In this document: piece by piece, positions 8,701 through 16,207 of the stretch
How the letters are laid out: the number at the start of each line of letters is the position of its first letter
Position numbering within the stretch: position 1 is the first letter of the stretch
Assembly: GCA_039105265.1 (NCBI GenBank)
Contig: JAPFFF010000023.1
Span: 1,178,001 to 1,242,000 of the forward strand
Source of the DNA: Tritrichomonas musculus
Lineage: Eukaryota; Parabasalia; Tritrichomonadida; Tritrichomonadidae
Length of the DNA: 64,000 nt
Direction: 5' to 3'
Program-made: the position numbers and the translations under genes
The notes under the pieces: model-generated
What the model was told of the DNA's origin: nothing
Database searches by the model: none
Seen by the model: only the letters and a program-made list of their open reading frames with translations

Positions 8701-11463
8701 TTAGAAACTGAAATAAATGAGGTGAAAGGAAGGAAAAAGAAATCAGCAAGTAACAAAAATGTACATGCAAAAGTACTATCATTACATCTCCCCACGGATA
8801 AAACAAATGAATTATTACAAAAATATGATAAACCCGAAGATACATTATTACATTGTGAACTTTATGAATTGATTGAAAAATATAATGAAATTAACCCAAA
8901 TAAACCAATTGACCAAGTCAAAGATGTTAATAAATTTATATTCAATAATATGACAAGGGAAAGGTTAAAAAAGTATTTAACAGGAGCAGTACAAGAAGAT
9001 TGGTTGAATTTATCAGAAATATTAACCGAATACAAAACAAAAATATCAGATGAAGGATTTGAACGATACAAAAATGATGTTTTGAAATTCACAGATGAAA
9101 ATGATGTTCGTTCTCATTTTTTGAATGCATTTGAGGCTATGGCTTATTTAAGAATTGAACCTTTTCGTTTAGAATTTAATGATTTAATGAATAAACAATA
9201 TACTTTAGAACATCTTTTGCGAAATTATGATTATAATATTTCTGTCATTGAACAATATTTAGACTATAATCTTGTTCACATAAGAGAAAGATTATCAAAA
9301 GGATTATCTCCAATGTTAATTCCAAAATGGGATGAATTTATTGCTCAACCCCCAGAAATAATCAAAAAGGTTATCGATAAGAAAAGGAAATGGCATGAGG
9401 AGATGCAAGGTCAAATCGATAAAATGAAAACAGAAACAGGATTAACAAGAAATGATATCACTGCGGAACAACTTCAAAAATATGTTACATATGAATCTGA
9501 TATTCCAATTATCATGAAAATTTTAGATCATTTACCTGAATTTAACGAGAAGTTTGGTAAAAAAATAAATGCGTCCAATTTAGATGAATTATGTTCTGAA
9601 GAGAGGAACTGGAAGACAGCCTATTTTAATGTAAGGATTTTACCGTTGATTCATGATTACAATTATATTGCGAATAAAAAAAGTGAACCTGGATTAAGCA
9701 CTGATGATATTATTGGGGAATATATTGGAGATGACCTTCAAATTGAAAAAATCGATGAAGCATATCCTGAAATCAAGACAAAAATAGAGGAAGCAAGAGA
9801 TTCATTTTTAGACCCTCATTGGAAAGAATATAATTCAGTAACAGGAGACCCTATTGCAAAATTATCAGATGTAACAAAAATTTATCCAAAAATTGATGAC
9901 GCTGAACGATTCTTGAGAATTGAAAAATATTGTAAACCAATAAGAAAAATGATTAAAGAAATGAAAACAATGAAATATGATATTCCAACTCAATTAGAAT
10001 TAGATGATAAAAAATTTGAATATGATACAGTCAAAGGTTTGAATCCAAATATTGATGCACTTGAACAATATGAATTGTTTAAGAAATTAAAGGAGGAATT
10101 CGAAAAGAAAGATGCTGAAGAGAAAAGGAAAAAGAGTGTCATCAATCCAAAAATTAATGATATAAACAGAATGAGACGAAAATTAGGTTTAACAGAAATA
10201 TCATATGATAAATATAATTCAATGGAATTTGAAAATGCAAAACAAGCATTAGATGAAGAAATAAAAGATTTAAATGAGAAACAAAGGGAAAAAGAAAATC
10301 AAAAAAATAATTCTATTGGAGGAGGATTTAATTCTGGGACATCTTTTGGAGGAACTGTCGGACAACCATTACGTTTTTCAGCTTTAAATGCACAAAGACA
10401 AACAAATCCATTAACAACAAATCCGACAACAACACCTGCAACAACAAATACATTGTCAAATAATACAAATCCATGGAATAGACCAGGTATGGAAGTCAAT
10501 CGAAGTGGTATTGGAGATTTAACAAGAGGAAATGCTCCATTAAGATTGACAGGGTTTAATCGTGAAACACCAAAACCAGTTTCAGATTCATTGTTTTCAT
10601 TAAAATCAAGTTTTGATTCTGATAGTGATGATGATAATCCAATCAAACCGAAACAAAATGATTTTACAAAACCATTACGACCATCCAATAAGTTTGCTCC
10701 ACCAGTTTCAATAAGAAGATGGATTCTTGATAAACAAAGAGCCCAAAGATTAAAGAAAGACTCTTATCCTGCAACATCAACAAAACCAACAATCAGTCCA
10801 ATTATTCGAACAAAATCTGATGAACCATCGGATGAACCATCTGATGATGATACTGAGATTCCTGAAATTAAACCTTTAAGTTCTCCAGTAATATTGGTTC
10901 ATGAGAATGATCCAGAAGAGAAAAAAGAATCAATAACAAATAAATTAGAGGAATTAAAGGAGTCTAATTTAACCTTAATAAAAACCCCTAAAATGCCTGA
11001 TACAGGGAAATTATTACCAATACCCATTGATCAAAAAACCAAAATTAAAACGAGTACAGGAATTGTTGAATTACCAACAAGAGCAAGAAAAGATGCACCT
11101 CTTTTTGCTGCAAAAGCAGTTGAAATAATTCCACAAAGACCAGTTGTTCAGCCAGTTGAATCAAAAGTTTTTATGGGAGCACCAATGCAAGAGGAGGAAT
11201 ATCGAATACCCCCAAGATTACAAAGAAGACAAATGGAAAGGAGAGAAACATTTATACCAAATAGGAATACGACAAAACAAGAAGTAGATCGAAAAATCAT
11301 GGAACTCAGACAAAGAAATAGAATGAAAAATGCTCCATTAAGAGTTCAAAGACAACAACAAAGAGCAATACCTCAGGCAACATATAAACCTCCAATTCAA
11401 GTCAACAATACCCCATTAAGTATTTTAGAAAATCCACAATTACGAGCTCTCATGAAGATATAA
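2698..11463 (+). CDS. Giant helical-repeat element protein, about 2,920 residues
   Basis: The longest frame of the window. Roughly residues 1-2540 are charged and alpha-helical, built from degenerate units. A typical unit has a helix ending in a DL..KY-like turn, then an Ala-x-x-(F/Y)L helix, then a third helix with spaced aromatics. Recognisable turns include LGELMKNY, TFEELMKKH, TLKNLMD, TLEHLLRNY and KLSDVTKIY. The C-terminal 380 residues are low-complexity, rich in Asn, Thr, Pro and Ser, with an acidic DSDSDDD stretch and a basic end. No enzyme motif is seen, and in particular no DNA polymerase motifs. It lies first in a plus-strand set with the basic peptide and the packaging ATPase, so a virion scaffold, tape or core role is possible. 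That role is inference. Confidence 0.7.
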   Translation: MRNYNLIRCGKNQEGESKLIYEIAKKRRNYQEFWEEAVLPFYKQDNIIISSNGALNCCYYQMVKHYLGQFEGLPWTKWPNWVNQEAALESYRCYKADILPNISVRNEREVNLSIWDMEFNGGMAAENQRLYQVLMSAAWMIKNDPFCTFKVENGQPNPDKIAIERSNGALSLQYAILTLQNTGASFNSDNLTKLLFRSTSNFFQLRTIMAMKQCKFEQEMKISEEAQQRFLNEYNNYTYFQFGQNEGLDQAWREAYNQANIAFAKQEMDIALKTWGNGGTPEAYLEEKEAVLKNTIIQEIDNLIATMNQRIATATQSQQKIETEILQLLKEENEKKQKHIRGLETNDAMYKNVTKYFNWFYPGRTDEEFQAKLDSYKNKSLEEAEREMKDEVSRLVDAWNVNINDLEQKIKTNIPEFESWRDDFWKPGKQKEIITKKKTQLLNQHKGNPQSVKAQLDKEWDEKFPALLALIKDDQRLIKLRPCIGKELFARFAFDIDKLETYLTKIYPLSIQMLEFCPYFYQWFREEIDNPDALETVETNLTETLSEFKNRKEDFQKNKKIQTLMGRNQDIATWEDLAGHCKNDKDVKLWIQMKKGWMNHKRFSNTNDINFIFDFYPKFYECEKDLSRLNQYLSDQGMQNTDEDDELLPNIEQLVTHYIKIKNKSHQNLYIFVENNWENFLRKYLNDTEDCETFEQYILKKYQNKGYSSDEARFLDNVGKMSIKCANDIENLQKMESEAHTIIVDVGDGDTTHYTLEKAIEKYNSVSEEKIKNQEHAIKIFYQKGWEMEDGVKWLVNESKRKNLNMKISKEVEKAFIDWRDNNKNSYLKFDNVAIMRQQLGGDQELITFLNELKKYKDEYLSYYNYIDLNPYFPSDKQTTTNSKQVIISVQQKIDQARQDCDALERQYEAINNQYSEIWNDVKERDDKTWVRKPWQFNYQALYKKYDGDKNKVGKHIYCSFYDMLCYKIDGHGKKSLTTAEYTSIIENTHISNGNTEDDGMITIKDKIQKKWKQLETIDWWGEDKDPLLYFNIMKKIGAWNDGDEKILMQKSKEDGYQEMINRIQTVYASYSGEDKYQFKNPNANLSEKFTEIATVTQKLVDNANEYIKTPGLVNAWNSAKSYIKEKTLGELMKNYPAPQDAMKYFMRIGMEYTYRQTFNKMEIKYPETVKTDEQKTDWLKSKINNFTDFDLNYFQSQNFNDLWSQYSTKPRCPFKTLNEFLDHVDNNAKEANIFLEHELAKETFSKWFGQEYENSDKLDREKQIQDIDSKLKDLWTYDKEGSAFKTEMLEYNTNFSTKNTVAKFVLNKERDMEGWRIFMKVKNLKYKIKKINSSLASEIEKYNENSEDADALEEIYKSAEKNNQNFECQECIDLIKEYEKVCRTTLDVEKLQKQKPNYVDFKKYLEVEILKTQLTDTYGYTNEEINNLLKKDDEQTLFHLKTEKNRVEEDLKKLKSDTEANKFLQIYKDFSHFTTMTFEELMKKHNHSYEGVMFYIVYFAYNALIDKKSEKEMLGKYQNDFGTAIVGMMKDLDIYFAREKEFNGNPTLKNLMDSKKWDYEYMMEHFPVLKTNDYLQDVQNAIYLIQNVSDEEIYLTYLAKVGEEDTHLSTFDNSKTREKKKYLLDKKKEFETYEKKLETDEMNELFTKFKEKHKEYDVDDWAGRYRFAKALFSKIDYKEIKNYLTLKNLITDFEEKYKVNWTDQEQSSWTDDKQINYLKTVVNKKDEYESNDLIKEAIEIYNKAFPNARLKKQKMISEYGEQIEEAAYVYLRKGLIQLAKTLLGERFDEKNYPDSDEGIERLKSDIKYEEQKKENFQSAGIIQTKLNDYNSYFKNEPNRDDVWVRKEFNNDADMALNGLEIYMLIDELNDFYGGSTYKRDELHNQILQSSDKGKSIKNELLNHINILSKEKGIMVDYNNRKINFKSYLDYWNSQHGTNYDKFDALRELGVFQGSQDSIPKAKKAIAELLIFYRNQFYPDNQIDSSKALTYATKLENVIQDLETEINEVKGRKKKSASNKNVHAKVLSLHLPTDKTNELLQKYDKPEDTLLHCELYELIEKYNEINPNKPIDQVKDVNKFIFNNMTRERLKKYLTGAVQEDWLNLSEILTEYKTKISDEGFERYKNDVLKFTDENDVRSHFLNAFEAMAYLRIEPFRLEFNDLMNKQYTLEHLLRNYDYNISVIEQYLDYNLVHIRERLSKGLSPMLIPKWDEFIAQPPEIIKKVIDKKRKWHEEMQGQIDKMKTETGLTRNDITAEQLQKYVTYESDIPIIMKILDHLPEFNEKFGKKINASNLDELCSEERNWKTAYFNVRILPLIHDYNYIANKKSEPGLSTDDIIGEYIGDDLQIEKIDEAYPEIKTKIEEARDSFLDPHWKEYNSVTGDPIAKLSDVTKIYPKIDDAERFLRIEKYCKPIRKMIKEMKTMKYDIPTQLELDDKKFEYDTVKGLNPNIDALEQYELFKKLKEEFEKKDAEEKRKKSVINPKINDINRMRRKLGLTEISYDKYNSMEFENAKQALDEEIKDLNEKQREKENQKNNSIGGGFNSGTSFGGTVGQPLRFSALNAQRQTNPLTTNPTTTPATTNTLSNNTNPWNRPGMEVNRSGIGDLTRGNAPLRLTGFNRETPKPVSDSLFSLKSSFDSDSDDDNPIKPKQNDFTKPLRPSNKFAPPVSIRRWILDKQRAQRLKKDSYPATSTKPTISPIIRTKSDEPSDEPSDDDTEIPEIKPLSSPVILVHENDPEEKKESITNKLEELKESNLTLIKTPKMPDTGKLLPIPIDQKTKIKTSTGIVELPTRARKDAPLFAAKAVEIIPQRPVVQPVESKVFMGAPMQEEEYRIPPRLQRRQMERRETFIPNRNTTKQEVDRKIMELRQRNRMKNAPLRVQRQQQRAIPQATYKPPIQVNNTPLSILENPQLRALMKI

Positions 11464-11502
11464 GAACGATTAAAATAATTTTTTTTCTCCGATATAAAAA
11501 TA

Positions 11503-11565
11503 ATGCCTGCAAGAAGAAGAACAACAACAAGCCGTCGTCGTACAACTACTCGTCGTCGACGTTAA
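11503..11565 (+). CDS. 20-residue Arg/Thr-rich basic peptide, protamine/mu-like
   Basis: A tiny frame: ATG at 11503, stop at 11563-11565. After Met-Pro-Ala it consists of Arg runs alternating with two Thr triplets and one Ser, giving 10 arginines in 20 residues. An AATAATTTTTTTT upstream motif like that of the structural genes lies about 20-30 bases before it. The next gene starts 78 bases downstream. By composition and context it resembles DNA-condensing core peptides such as adenovirus protein X/mu. That is an analogy from composition only; a chance frame is possible, though the clean leader argues against it. Confidence 0.6.
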   Translation: MPARRRTTTSRRRTTTRRRR

Positions 11566-11643
11566 AAAATATAATGATTAATAAAAAACAACATCAAAAA
11601 GAAAATTTATTTTGAAATTTTTTCTTTCAATGCAAATAAGGAA

Positions 11644-12285
11644 ATGACTACTCGAAGTTTACGAAGAAAAACACAAGAAACCATTCAAGAAAGGAACACT
11701 AATTTATCGCCCAGACCTCGTCGTCTCCCGTCAAGAACAGTCTCAGAATCTCCAATCCGCGTCATAGATGAAATCCCATCAAATACTATTAGTCATGATG
11801 GAGAAGTTGCTGAATTACGCAAAATGGTAAAAGAATTATCAAAAGAAAAAGGAGGTCGAAAATTATCTGCCTTAAACAAATTTAAAAAATATGTCCTCTC
11901 AAAATCAACAGAGCAAGCTTTAGCAGAAACTGATTTTTCAGATTTAATCCCTGTCGATAAAATGAGATTATTAAATAAAGCTTACCCAATTGTATGGGAT
12001 GAAATGGTATTAAAACAATTATATCAAAAATATGGATGTGAAAATAATGAAGAAGAACAAGAAAAATTAAAAAATAAAAAGAATATACAGCTTGAATATC
12101 AAATAATTGTTGATAATATTATTGATGAAAGTAAAGCTGGAGAATTAGATGATCAAGAACATTTTAGGGAAGATATTACGAAAATATTGTGCTATGCCAT
12201 CAGAGAAGCTGCAAAGGGATTCAAATCAGATGATGATGATAAAAAGAAGTCAGCAAAGGATGAAGATGAAGATGAAGAGGAATAA
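11644..12285 (+). CDS. Element protein with basic N-terminus and acidic tail, 213 residues
   Basis: The N-terminal 45 residues are rich in Arg, Thr and Ser and look disordered. The centre (about 55-190) is helical, with a Lys-rich segment around KKYVLSKSTEQALAE. The tail is Asp/Glu/Lys-rich. No family is recognised. It lies between the basic peptide and the packaging ATPase with short spacers, so a virion or DNA-binding role is plausible. The charge distribution suits a nucleic-acid or capsid-assembly partner, but this is inference. Confidence 0.75.
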   Translation: MTTRSLRRKTQETIQERNTNLSPRPRRLPSRTVSESPIRVIDEIPSNTISHDGEVAELRKMVKELSKEKGGRKLSALNKFKKYVLSKSTEQALAETDFSDLIPVDKMRLLNKAYPIVWDEMVLKQLYQKYGCENNEEEQEKLKNKKNIQLEYQIIVDNIIDESKAGELDDQEHFREDITKILCYAIREAAKGFKSDDDDKKKSAKDEDEDEEE

Positions 12286-12331
12286 AAAAAAAACATCATA
12301 AAATGAAATATTTTTTTGTTCTAAAGAAAAA

Positions 12332-13243
12332 ATGTCGAGTGATGATGATTATTATTCTGATTCCGATTCTGGACCAAAACAATTAACTCTTGATGAAAAA
12401 TTACGAAGGGTAGGTGAAGAAGAGAAAGGTTTTGAAAATGATATTCGTAAAAAAATTCAAGCAAAATTAAAAGCAAAACAAATTGATAATAAAGATGCTT
12501 TAATTGCCCCAATCCATAAGGACATTCTCACAAAATATAATAGTGTTAATGTTATTGTTGGGAAACAAAGCTTGGGAAAAACAGTAACAGCATTAGAAGA
12601 AATAATAAAAATAGGATATATGGGGACTCATCATTTATTGGTTTACATTACAAAAGATGGTGAAGAGAACGATAAGAGCTGGCAAACTTTGAAAAATATG
12701 ATTGAAATGCCTATTGTTTTGGTTGCAGAAGAAGATGCCGAAGATTGTATCGATGAAATATTAACTGCTAAAAGTATGTATTATCGAATCAGAAGAGAAA
12801 GAACAAAAAATGAAATACCAGAAGAACAAAAAGAAGATTTATTTGATGTATTACATGTCGAGAATTTCGAAAAGAAATTTTTACATACGATTTTCTTGTT
12901 TGATGATATCAGTAACTCAAAACTTTTTTCTTCAGAAGAATCATTTTTTAGTCAATTATTAAGAAGATGTAGACATAATAATGTTTCATTTTTCTTATTA
13001 ATTCAAGGTTGGAAAGGAATAAAACCACATATTAAGAATGAAATAACAACTCTTTATTTATTTCCCGGTTTTAATAAACAACAGATAAGATTTATTTATG
13101 GTCAATCTGCATCAAATTTAGATTGGGATGAATTTTTTGATAAATATAATGAAGTAAATAAAATAAAAAATGAAAATCCTGATGACCATCCAATTTTAAT
13201 CGTTCAATGCACAGATGGTGGAGATACGTTTATTCGGAAATAA
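12332..13243 (+). CDS. A32-type DNA packaging ATPase (FtsK-HerA superfamily)
   Basis: A 303-residue protein expected to drive DNA into the capsid. Seen: Walker A GKQSLGKT at about residues 77-84, a hydrophobic strand with Walker B FLFDDIS at about 187-193, then a (R)RCRHNNVSFFLLIQ segment whose Gln follows a beta strand, as in A32-like ATPases of Polintons, virophages and large DNA viruses. The N-terminal 30 residues are Asp/Ser/Tyr-rich. The length is usual for the family. An AAATATTTTTTTG motif lies 12-26 bases upstream. It ends a run of plus-strand genes just before an internal inverted repeat. Confidence 0.9.
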   Translation: MSSDDDYYSDSDSGPKQLTLDEKLRRVGEEEKGFENDIRKKIQAKLKAKQIDNKDALIAPIHKDILTKYNSVNVIVGKQSLGKTVTALEEIIKIGYMGTHHLLVYITKDGEENDKSWQTLKNMIEMPIVLVAEEDAEDCIDEILTAKSMYYRIRRERTKNEIPEEQKEDLFDVLHVENFEKKFLHTIFLFDDISNSKLFSSEESFFSQLLRRCRHNNVSFFLLIQGWKGIKPHIKNEITTLYLFPGFNKQQIRFIYGQSASNLDWDEFFDKYNEVNKIKNENPDDHPILIVQCTDGGDTFIRK

Positions 13244-13256
13244 GATGGTCAATTTT

Positions 13257-13604
13257 TTTTTGGGATCACAAAATGGGATTTCGTGAGACTCTTGGTTTTT
13301 TGAATGGAAACAATAGGATAGGTAGAACTTTTCGATCCCAATTATCGTCCCAATTTTGGCGCGGCCAACTTTTCTATAAATAATTTTGATAGATGGGTTT
13401 TGTAAATTCCGTTTGTTTGATTTTTTCCTATAGAAGTTTTTAAAGAATGGGATCAAAAATGGGATCAAAAATGGGATCATTAAAAAAGGTAATAAAATGA
13501 TAACAAAAAACTAGGTCATTTATGTAAGGTCAATAAATGTACTAGGTTTAAAAAGTGAAACTCCTGATTTTTAAAAATGGGATCGTCCCAAAAAAATGGG
13601 ATTG
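13257..13604 (+). repeat. Internal inverted repeat, copy 1, about 348 bp
   Basis: Reverse-complement counterpart of 32068-32411. It starts TTTTGGGATCACAAAATGGGAT and ends ATGGGATCGTCCCAAAAAAATGGGAT. Inside are a conserved core around TTGGCGCGGCCAA and three tandem ATGGGATCAAAA units. It fills the gap between the ATPase stop and the 3' end of a minus-strand gene. No coding frame is credible here. It may be a foldback insertion, a bidirectional terminator or a replication/recombination site. Confidence 0.85.
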
Positions 13605-13649
13605 ACCACAATAAATAAATAAATAAAAGAATTTTAAAAAAATTTTTGT

Positions 13650-13955
13650 TTATTGAGAATTCTTTTTGAAGTAATCCTTATTGAAGGTGATCTTTCCATT
13701 TGGATTATCAGGGAATTTCATGATTTTCCTCTGTATCATCAAAGTTATTACGTAGTAACAATCAATATAGGGTTTGACATCTTTCCAATTTTGCTGAAAC
13801 CACATGACTGCATCTTCGACATTTTCAAATTTTCGACAAGGAATATCTTGATTGACCCAATACCATTTCCCCAAGTCCTGCAATTCCTCAAGTTCGGGGT
13901 CACGTCCAAGATAGCCAGAAATAAATTCCCAAGCTTCCGTATTTCGATACGACAT
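13650..13955 (-). CDS. Small element protein, MSY-NT-AW family member 1
   Basis: A 101-residue protein opening MSYRNTEAWEFIS. It matches the 136-residue product at 14704-15114, which opens MSYKNTDAWRYIS; further matches are an acidic helix before MWFQ/MWCQ and a V-P-(Y/L) stretch. The pair are duplicated genes pointing away from each other with another gene between them. Its upstream region (minus strand) carries the ATAAAGTATTGAAAAA promoter-like motif at 13999-14028. Function is unknown; the small acidic, Trp-rich fold has no family I recognise. Confidence 0.75.
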   Translation of the reverse strand: MSYRNTEAWEFISGYLGRDPELEELQDLGKWYWVNQDIPCRKFENVEDAVMWFQQNWKDVKPYIDCYYVITLMIQRKIMKFPDNPNGKITFNKDYFKKNSQ

Positions 13956-13998
13956 AATAAAAAATGATTTGACATCACTAAAATTTTTGTTAATTTAT

Positions 13999-14028
13999 TT
14001 TTTCAATACTTTATGATTGTCCGGCTAT
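13999..14028 (-). promoter_or_regulatory. Promoter-like motif, one arm of a perfect 30-bp inverted repeat
   Basis: The sequence is the exact reverse complement of 14599-14628. On the minus strand it reads ATAGCCGGACAATCATAAAG followed by TATTGAAAAA and lies 44 bases upstream of the gene at 13650-13955. Similar motifs precede four other genes. Confidence 0.6.
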
Positions 14029-14143
14029 TCGACAAAAAAAAAACGATAAAAAAAAATAAAAAGATAAAAAGAAAATAAAAAAATAAAAAGATAAAAAACG
14101 AATAAAAAATAAAAAGATAAAAAGAGAATAAAAAATTAATTGT

Positions 14144-14548
14144 TTATTTATTAGATTTTGGAGATTTGAGTTCCATCACTTCTTCTTCTTCTTCTGATTC
14201 CGAAAATGAAGTCGTTGTTTGAGATTCCTTTTGTGTTTCCATTTCGTTTTCGGAATTTGGTGTTGATGGAACGATTTGAACTACATTGGAAAATCGGATG
14301 TCATGAAAAACTGAATCGAAATGATCGATTTCTTCCTCTTCTGTTCGGTCTTTTTTTTCATTCTGCAGTGTTTCTAATGTTGTTTCAACATCTTCTAAAT
14401 CGTAATGTTGACGTCGATCGAGAATTTTTTTCAATGTTTCTTTTTTGTAACCATAATACTTTCGCTCCCCAGCGAATTCTAAGAAAAATCTTCTTGAGTT
14501 TTCACGACACCATTCCCAGAAACATGGTTTCGATTTGCGAGAATACAT
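14144..14548 (-). CDS. Element protein with acidic Ser/Glu tail, about 134 residues
   Basis: The start at 14548 (MYSRK) is preferred over an upstream in-frame ATG because it follows an element-type ATTTTTTAATT leader. Residues 1-55 are basic and aromatic (FWEWCRENSRRFFLEF), the middle is helical, and the last 50 residues are rich in Ser, Thr, Glu and Gln. No family is recognised. It lies between the two duplicated MSY-NT-AW genes and the arms of the 30-bp inverted repeat. Confidence 0.65.
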   Translation of the reverse strand: MYSRKSKPCFWEWCRENSRRFFLEFAGERKYYGYKKETLKKILDRRQHYDLEDVETTLETLQNEKKDRTEEEEIDHFDSVFHDIRFSNVVQIVPSTPNSENEMETQKESQTTTSFSESEEEEEVMELKSPKSNK

Positions 14549-14598
14549 AATTAAAAAATGAATTAGCAACGGATGACTTCACCAAAATAAAAAAATAA

Positions 14599-14670
14599 AT
14601 AGCCGGACAATCATAAAGTATTGAAAAACTAAATTAAAATTTTACCCGACCAATTGTAAACTATTGAAAA
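14599..14670 (+). promoter_or_regulatory. Two promoter-like motifs before the gene at 14704
   Basis: The first (14599-14628) is the second arm of the perfect 30-bp inverted repeat. The second (about 14647-14670) reads CGACCAATTGTAAACTATTG then AAAA. Both fit a loose consensus GACAATC-TAAAGTATTGAAAA that also appears near 46727 and 52061. They lie 34-105 bases before the start codon. Confidence 0.6.
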
Positions 14671-14703
14671 ATAATAATAATAAAATAAACCTCATTTCTT
14701 AAA

Positions 14704-15114
14704 ATGTCTTATAAAAACACTGATGCTTGGCGTTACATATCAAAGCGTTGGGGTTCATGGCTCAAAGAAAATGGAGCTGTCCATATCTCTGCGATATGTG
14801 GAGTAATTGCTCACTATTTTGAATGTTACTGTGACGAATTTCAATCAATCGAAGAAGGCATAATGTGGTGCCAAGACGTCTGGCCAATGATTCTCCCACT
14901 TGTCGAAACAATGGTCATCTATGATCGAAATGGATGGGAGATCGATGATTCAAAAGATAAGGAATCATTAAAACATGAAAATCTCCCGCCATCAGCACCC
15001 GGAGGACAAATTACTCATCAGATAATTCCTGAACTCGAGGAAATCATAAAGATTACGAAAGAGAATTGGAAAAAAGACAACAATGATTCTGGTGATGAAG
15101 ATGACAATGAATAA
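14704..15114 (+). CDS. Small element protein, MSY-NT-AW family member 2
   Basis: A 136-residue paralogue of the product at 13650-13955, sharing the MSY(K/R)NT(D/E)AW opening and the MW(C/F)Q segment. It has an added Asp/Asn-rich tail. It is rich in Trp and Cys in the first 80 residues. No catalytic motif is seen and no family is recognised. Two copies of the TAAAGTATTG-type motif precede it. Confidence 0.75.
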   Translation: MSYKNTDAWRYISKRWGSWLKENGAVHISAICGVIAHYFECYCDEFQSIEEGIMWCQDVWPMILPLVETMVIYDRNGWEIDDSKDKESLKHENLPPSAPGGQITHQIIPELEEIIKITKENWKKDNNDSGDEDDNE

Positions 15115-15145
15115 AAAAATTTAATTTTCTCAATCAATTAGTTTT

Positions 15146-15655
15146 TTATTTTTTATATCCATTTATATAATCTATGAGATCGTTGATTGTGCTTTTTATT
15201 TTTCGTATATCATCTTTGAGGTCATTGATATCTTTTTCGGAATCATTTTTCATTTTTTCATAAGTGAACTTATAAGATGTATTTTCTATTTTGAGTTTTT
15301 TAATTTCATCATATATGTTTTCGATTTGTTTTTGATATGCACTAAGATTTTCCACTTTTTTAGTCAAATCATTTCTTACATATTCATCAACTTCTTTAGC
15401 ACGCGTGGATGCATTTGTTATTTCTTCTCGAATTTTTTCTTCATCATCATTTTTTGTTGTATCCCATCTTTTTAACATTAAAACACCTTTTATTTTGGTT
15501 ATTCGATATCCTTTCACATAATACATTTTATTTAATTTATGTGTCGTAAGTGCATCCATCTCATCTTTATGCATTGAATAGAATGCATTGAATTCATCAA
15601 TCGTATTAAACTCTTTTATAAAATTTTTAATGGGTTCAATAATATTCACATTCAT
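15146..15655 (-). CDS. Element protein, globular N-domain plus coiled coil, 169 residues
   Basis: Residues 25-65 form a compact segment with MDALTTHKLNKMYYVKGYRI followed by TKIKG and a basic strand, which looks like a small sequence-recognition or helix-turn fold. Residues 75-165 are a long charged coiled coil. No named family can be assigned with confidence. The architecture, a small head followed by a coiled coil, suits an oligomeric virion or regulatory protein. Confidence 0.7.
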   Translation of the reverse strand: MNVNIIEPIKNFIKEFNTIDEFNAFYSMHKDEMDALTTHKLNKMYYVKGYRITKIKGVLMLKRWDTTKNDDEEKIREEITNASTRAKEVDEYVRNDLTKKVENLSAYQKQIENIYDEIKKLKIENTSYKFTYEKMKNDSEKDINDLKDDIRKIKSTINDLIDYINGYKK

Positions 15656-15691
15656 TTAAAAAAAATAAAAATTTCTTATTCCCTTTTAAAA

Positions 15692-15826
15692 ATGATTGTA
15701 ACTAATATTTTATTGGGTTTGTTAGTTGTGATTGAGTTTTTCAATCTTTGCATAAGATGTATTAAATGTGTCCCTCCAGAGGATCCACCATTAGATGAAA
15801 ACATTCGAAGAAAAATGTATTCTTAA
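15692..15826 (+). CDS. 44-residue single-span membrane protein
   Basis: Clean frame from the ATG at 15692 to the stop at 15824-15826. Residues 2-24 are hydrophobic (many Leu, Ile, Val, Phe), followed by a Cys-rich juxtamembrane stretch (C-x-R-C-x-K-C-V-P-P) and a polar tail. It lies between two minus-strand genes with almost no spare sequence, which supports it as a real gene. Small membrane proteins are common in Polinton-like viruses, but no homologue is recognised. Confidence 0.6.
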   Translation: MIVTNILLGLLVVIEFFNLCIRCIKCVPPEDPPLDENIRRKMYS

Positions 15827-15828
15827 TT

Positions 15829-16134
15829 TTATTCAGCATGGAATTTCACGAAATTCGGAGGTGATGACGAATTATTCGGAAGCGAACTTGCTATTTGTTC
15901 TGTTGTTTTTGGATTTGAATTAGATCCACTTGCCCATTTATTTGCAACATCACTCACATTATGAATTATTTTTCCAATATTTGATGCACCGGGAAGGAGA
16001 TAATCACCATGTTTCTCTACAAATTCTCCAATTTTACTTGTAATTGGTGCAACTTTTGATACAACGTTTTTGACTCCGTTAGTAAATTTATTCCAACCAT
16101 CTTGAAGTCTTTTGCCAAAAGATCCAAAAGCCAT
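15829..16134 (-). CDS. MAFG-type small protein 1, possible protein VI-like minor virion protein
   Basis: A 101-residue protein opening MAFGSFGKRL, followed by an amphipathic helix (about residues 8-45), a Gly/Ala/Pro-rich middle and a Ser/Asn/Pro-rich tail. Its first ten residues recur in two tiny proteins at 42436-42549 and 42573-42737. It sits immediately before the capsid genes on the opposite strand. Size, amphipathic helix and position recall the membrane-active minor capsid protein VI of adenoviruses. This is an analogy without proven homology. Confidence 0.65.
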   Translation of the reverse strand: MAFGSFGKRLQDGWNKFTNGVKNVVSKVAPITSKIGEFVEKHGDYLLPGASNIGKIIHNVSDVANKWASGSNSNPKTTEQIASSLPNNSSSPPNFVKFHAE

Positions 16135-16207
16135 TTTACATCAGGTAAAAAAAATCTCATCTTTAAAAAAGAAATATGGGTTTATTTTTTTTATTTACTG
16201 AGAAAAT

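Noticed and set aside
10299-10688. Minus-strand frame of 129 codons inside the giant gene
   Set aside because: It mirrors the Asn/Thr/Pro-rich tail of the plus-strand gene; no leader motif and no domain.
14206-14550. Plus-strand frame of 114 codons over the gene at 14144-14548
   Set aside because: Phe/Leu-rich shadow. The minus strand has the better start context and an acidic tail typical of real element proteins.
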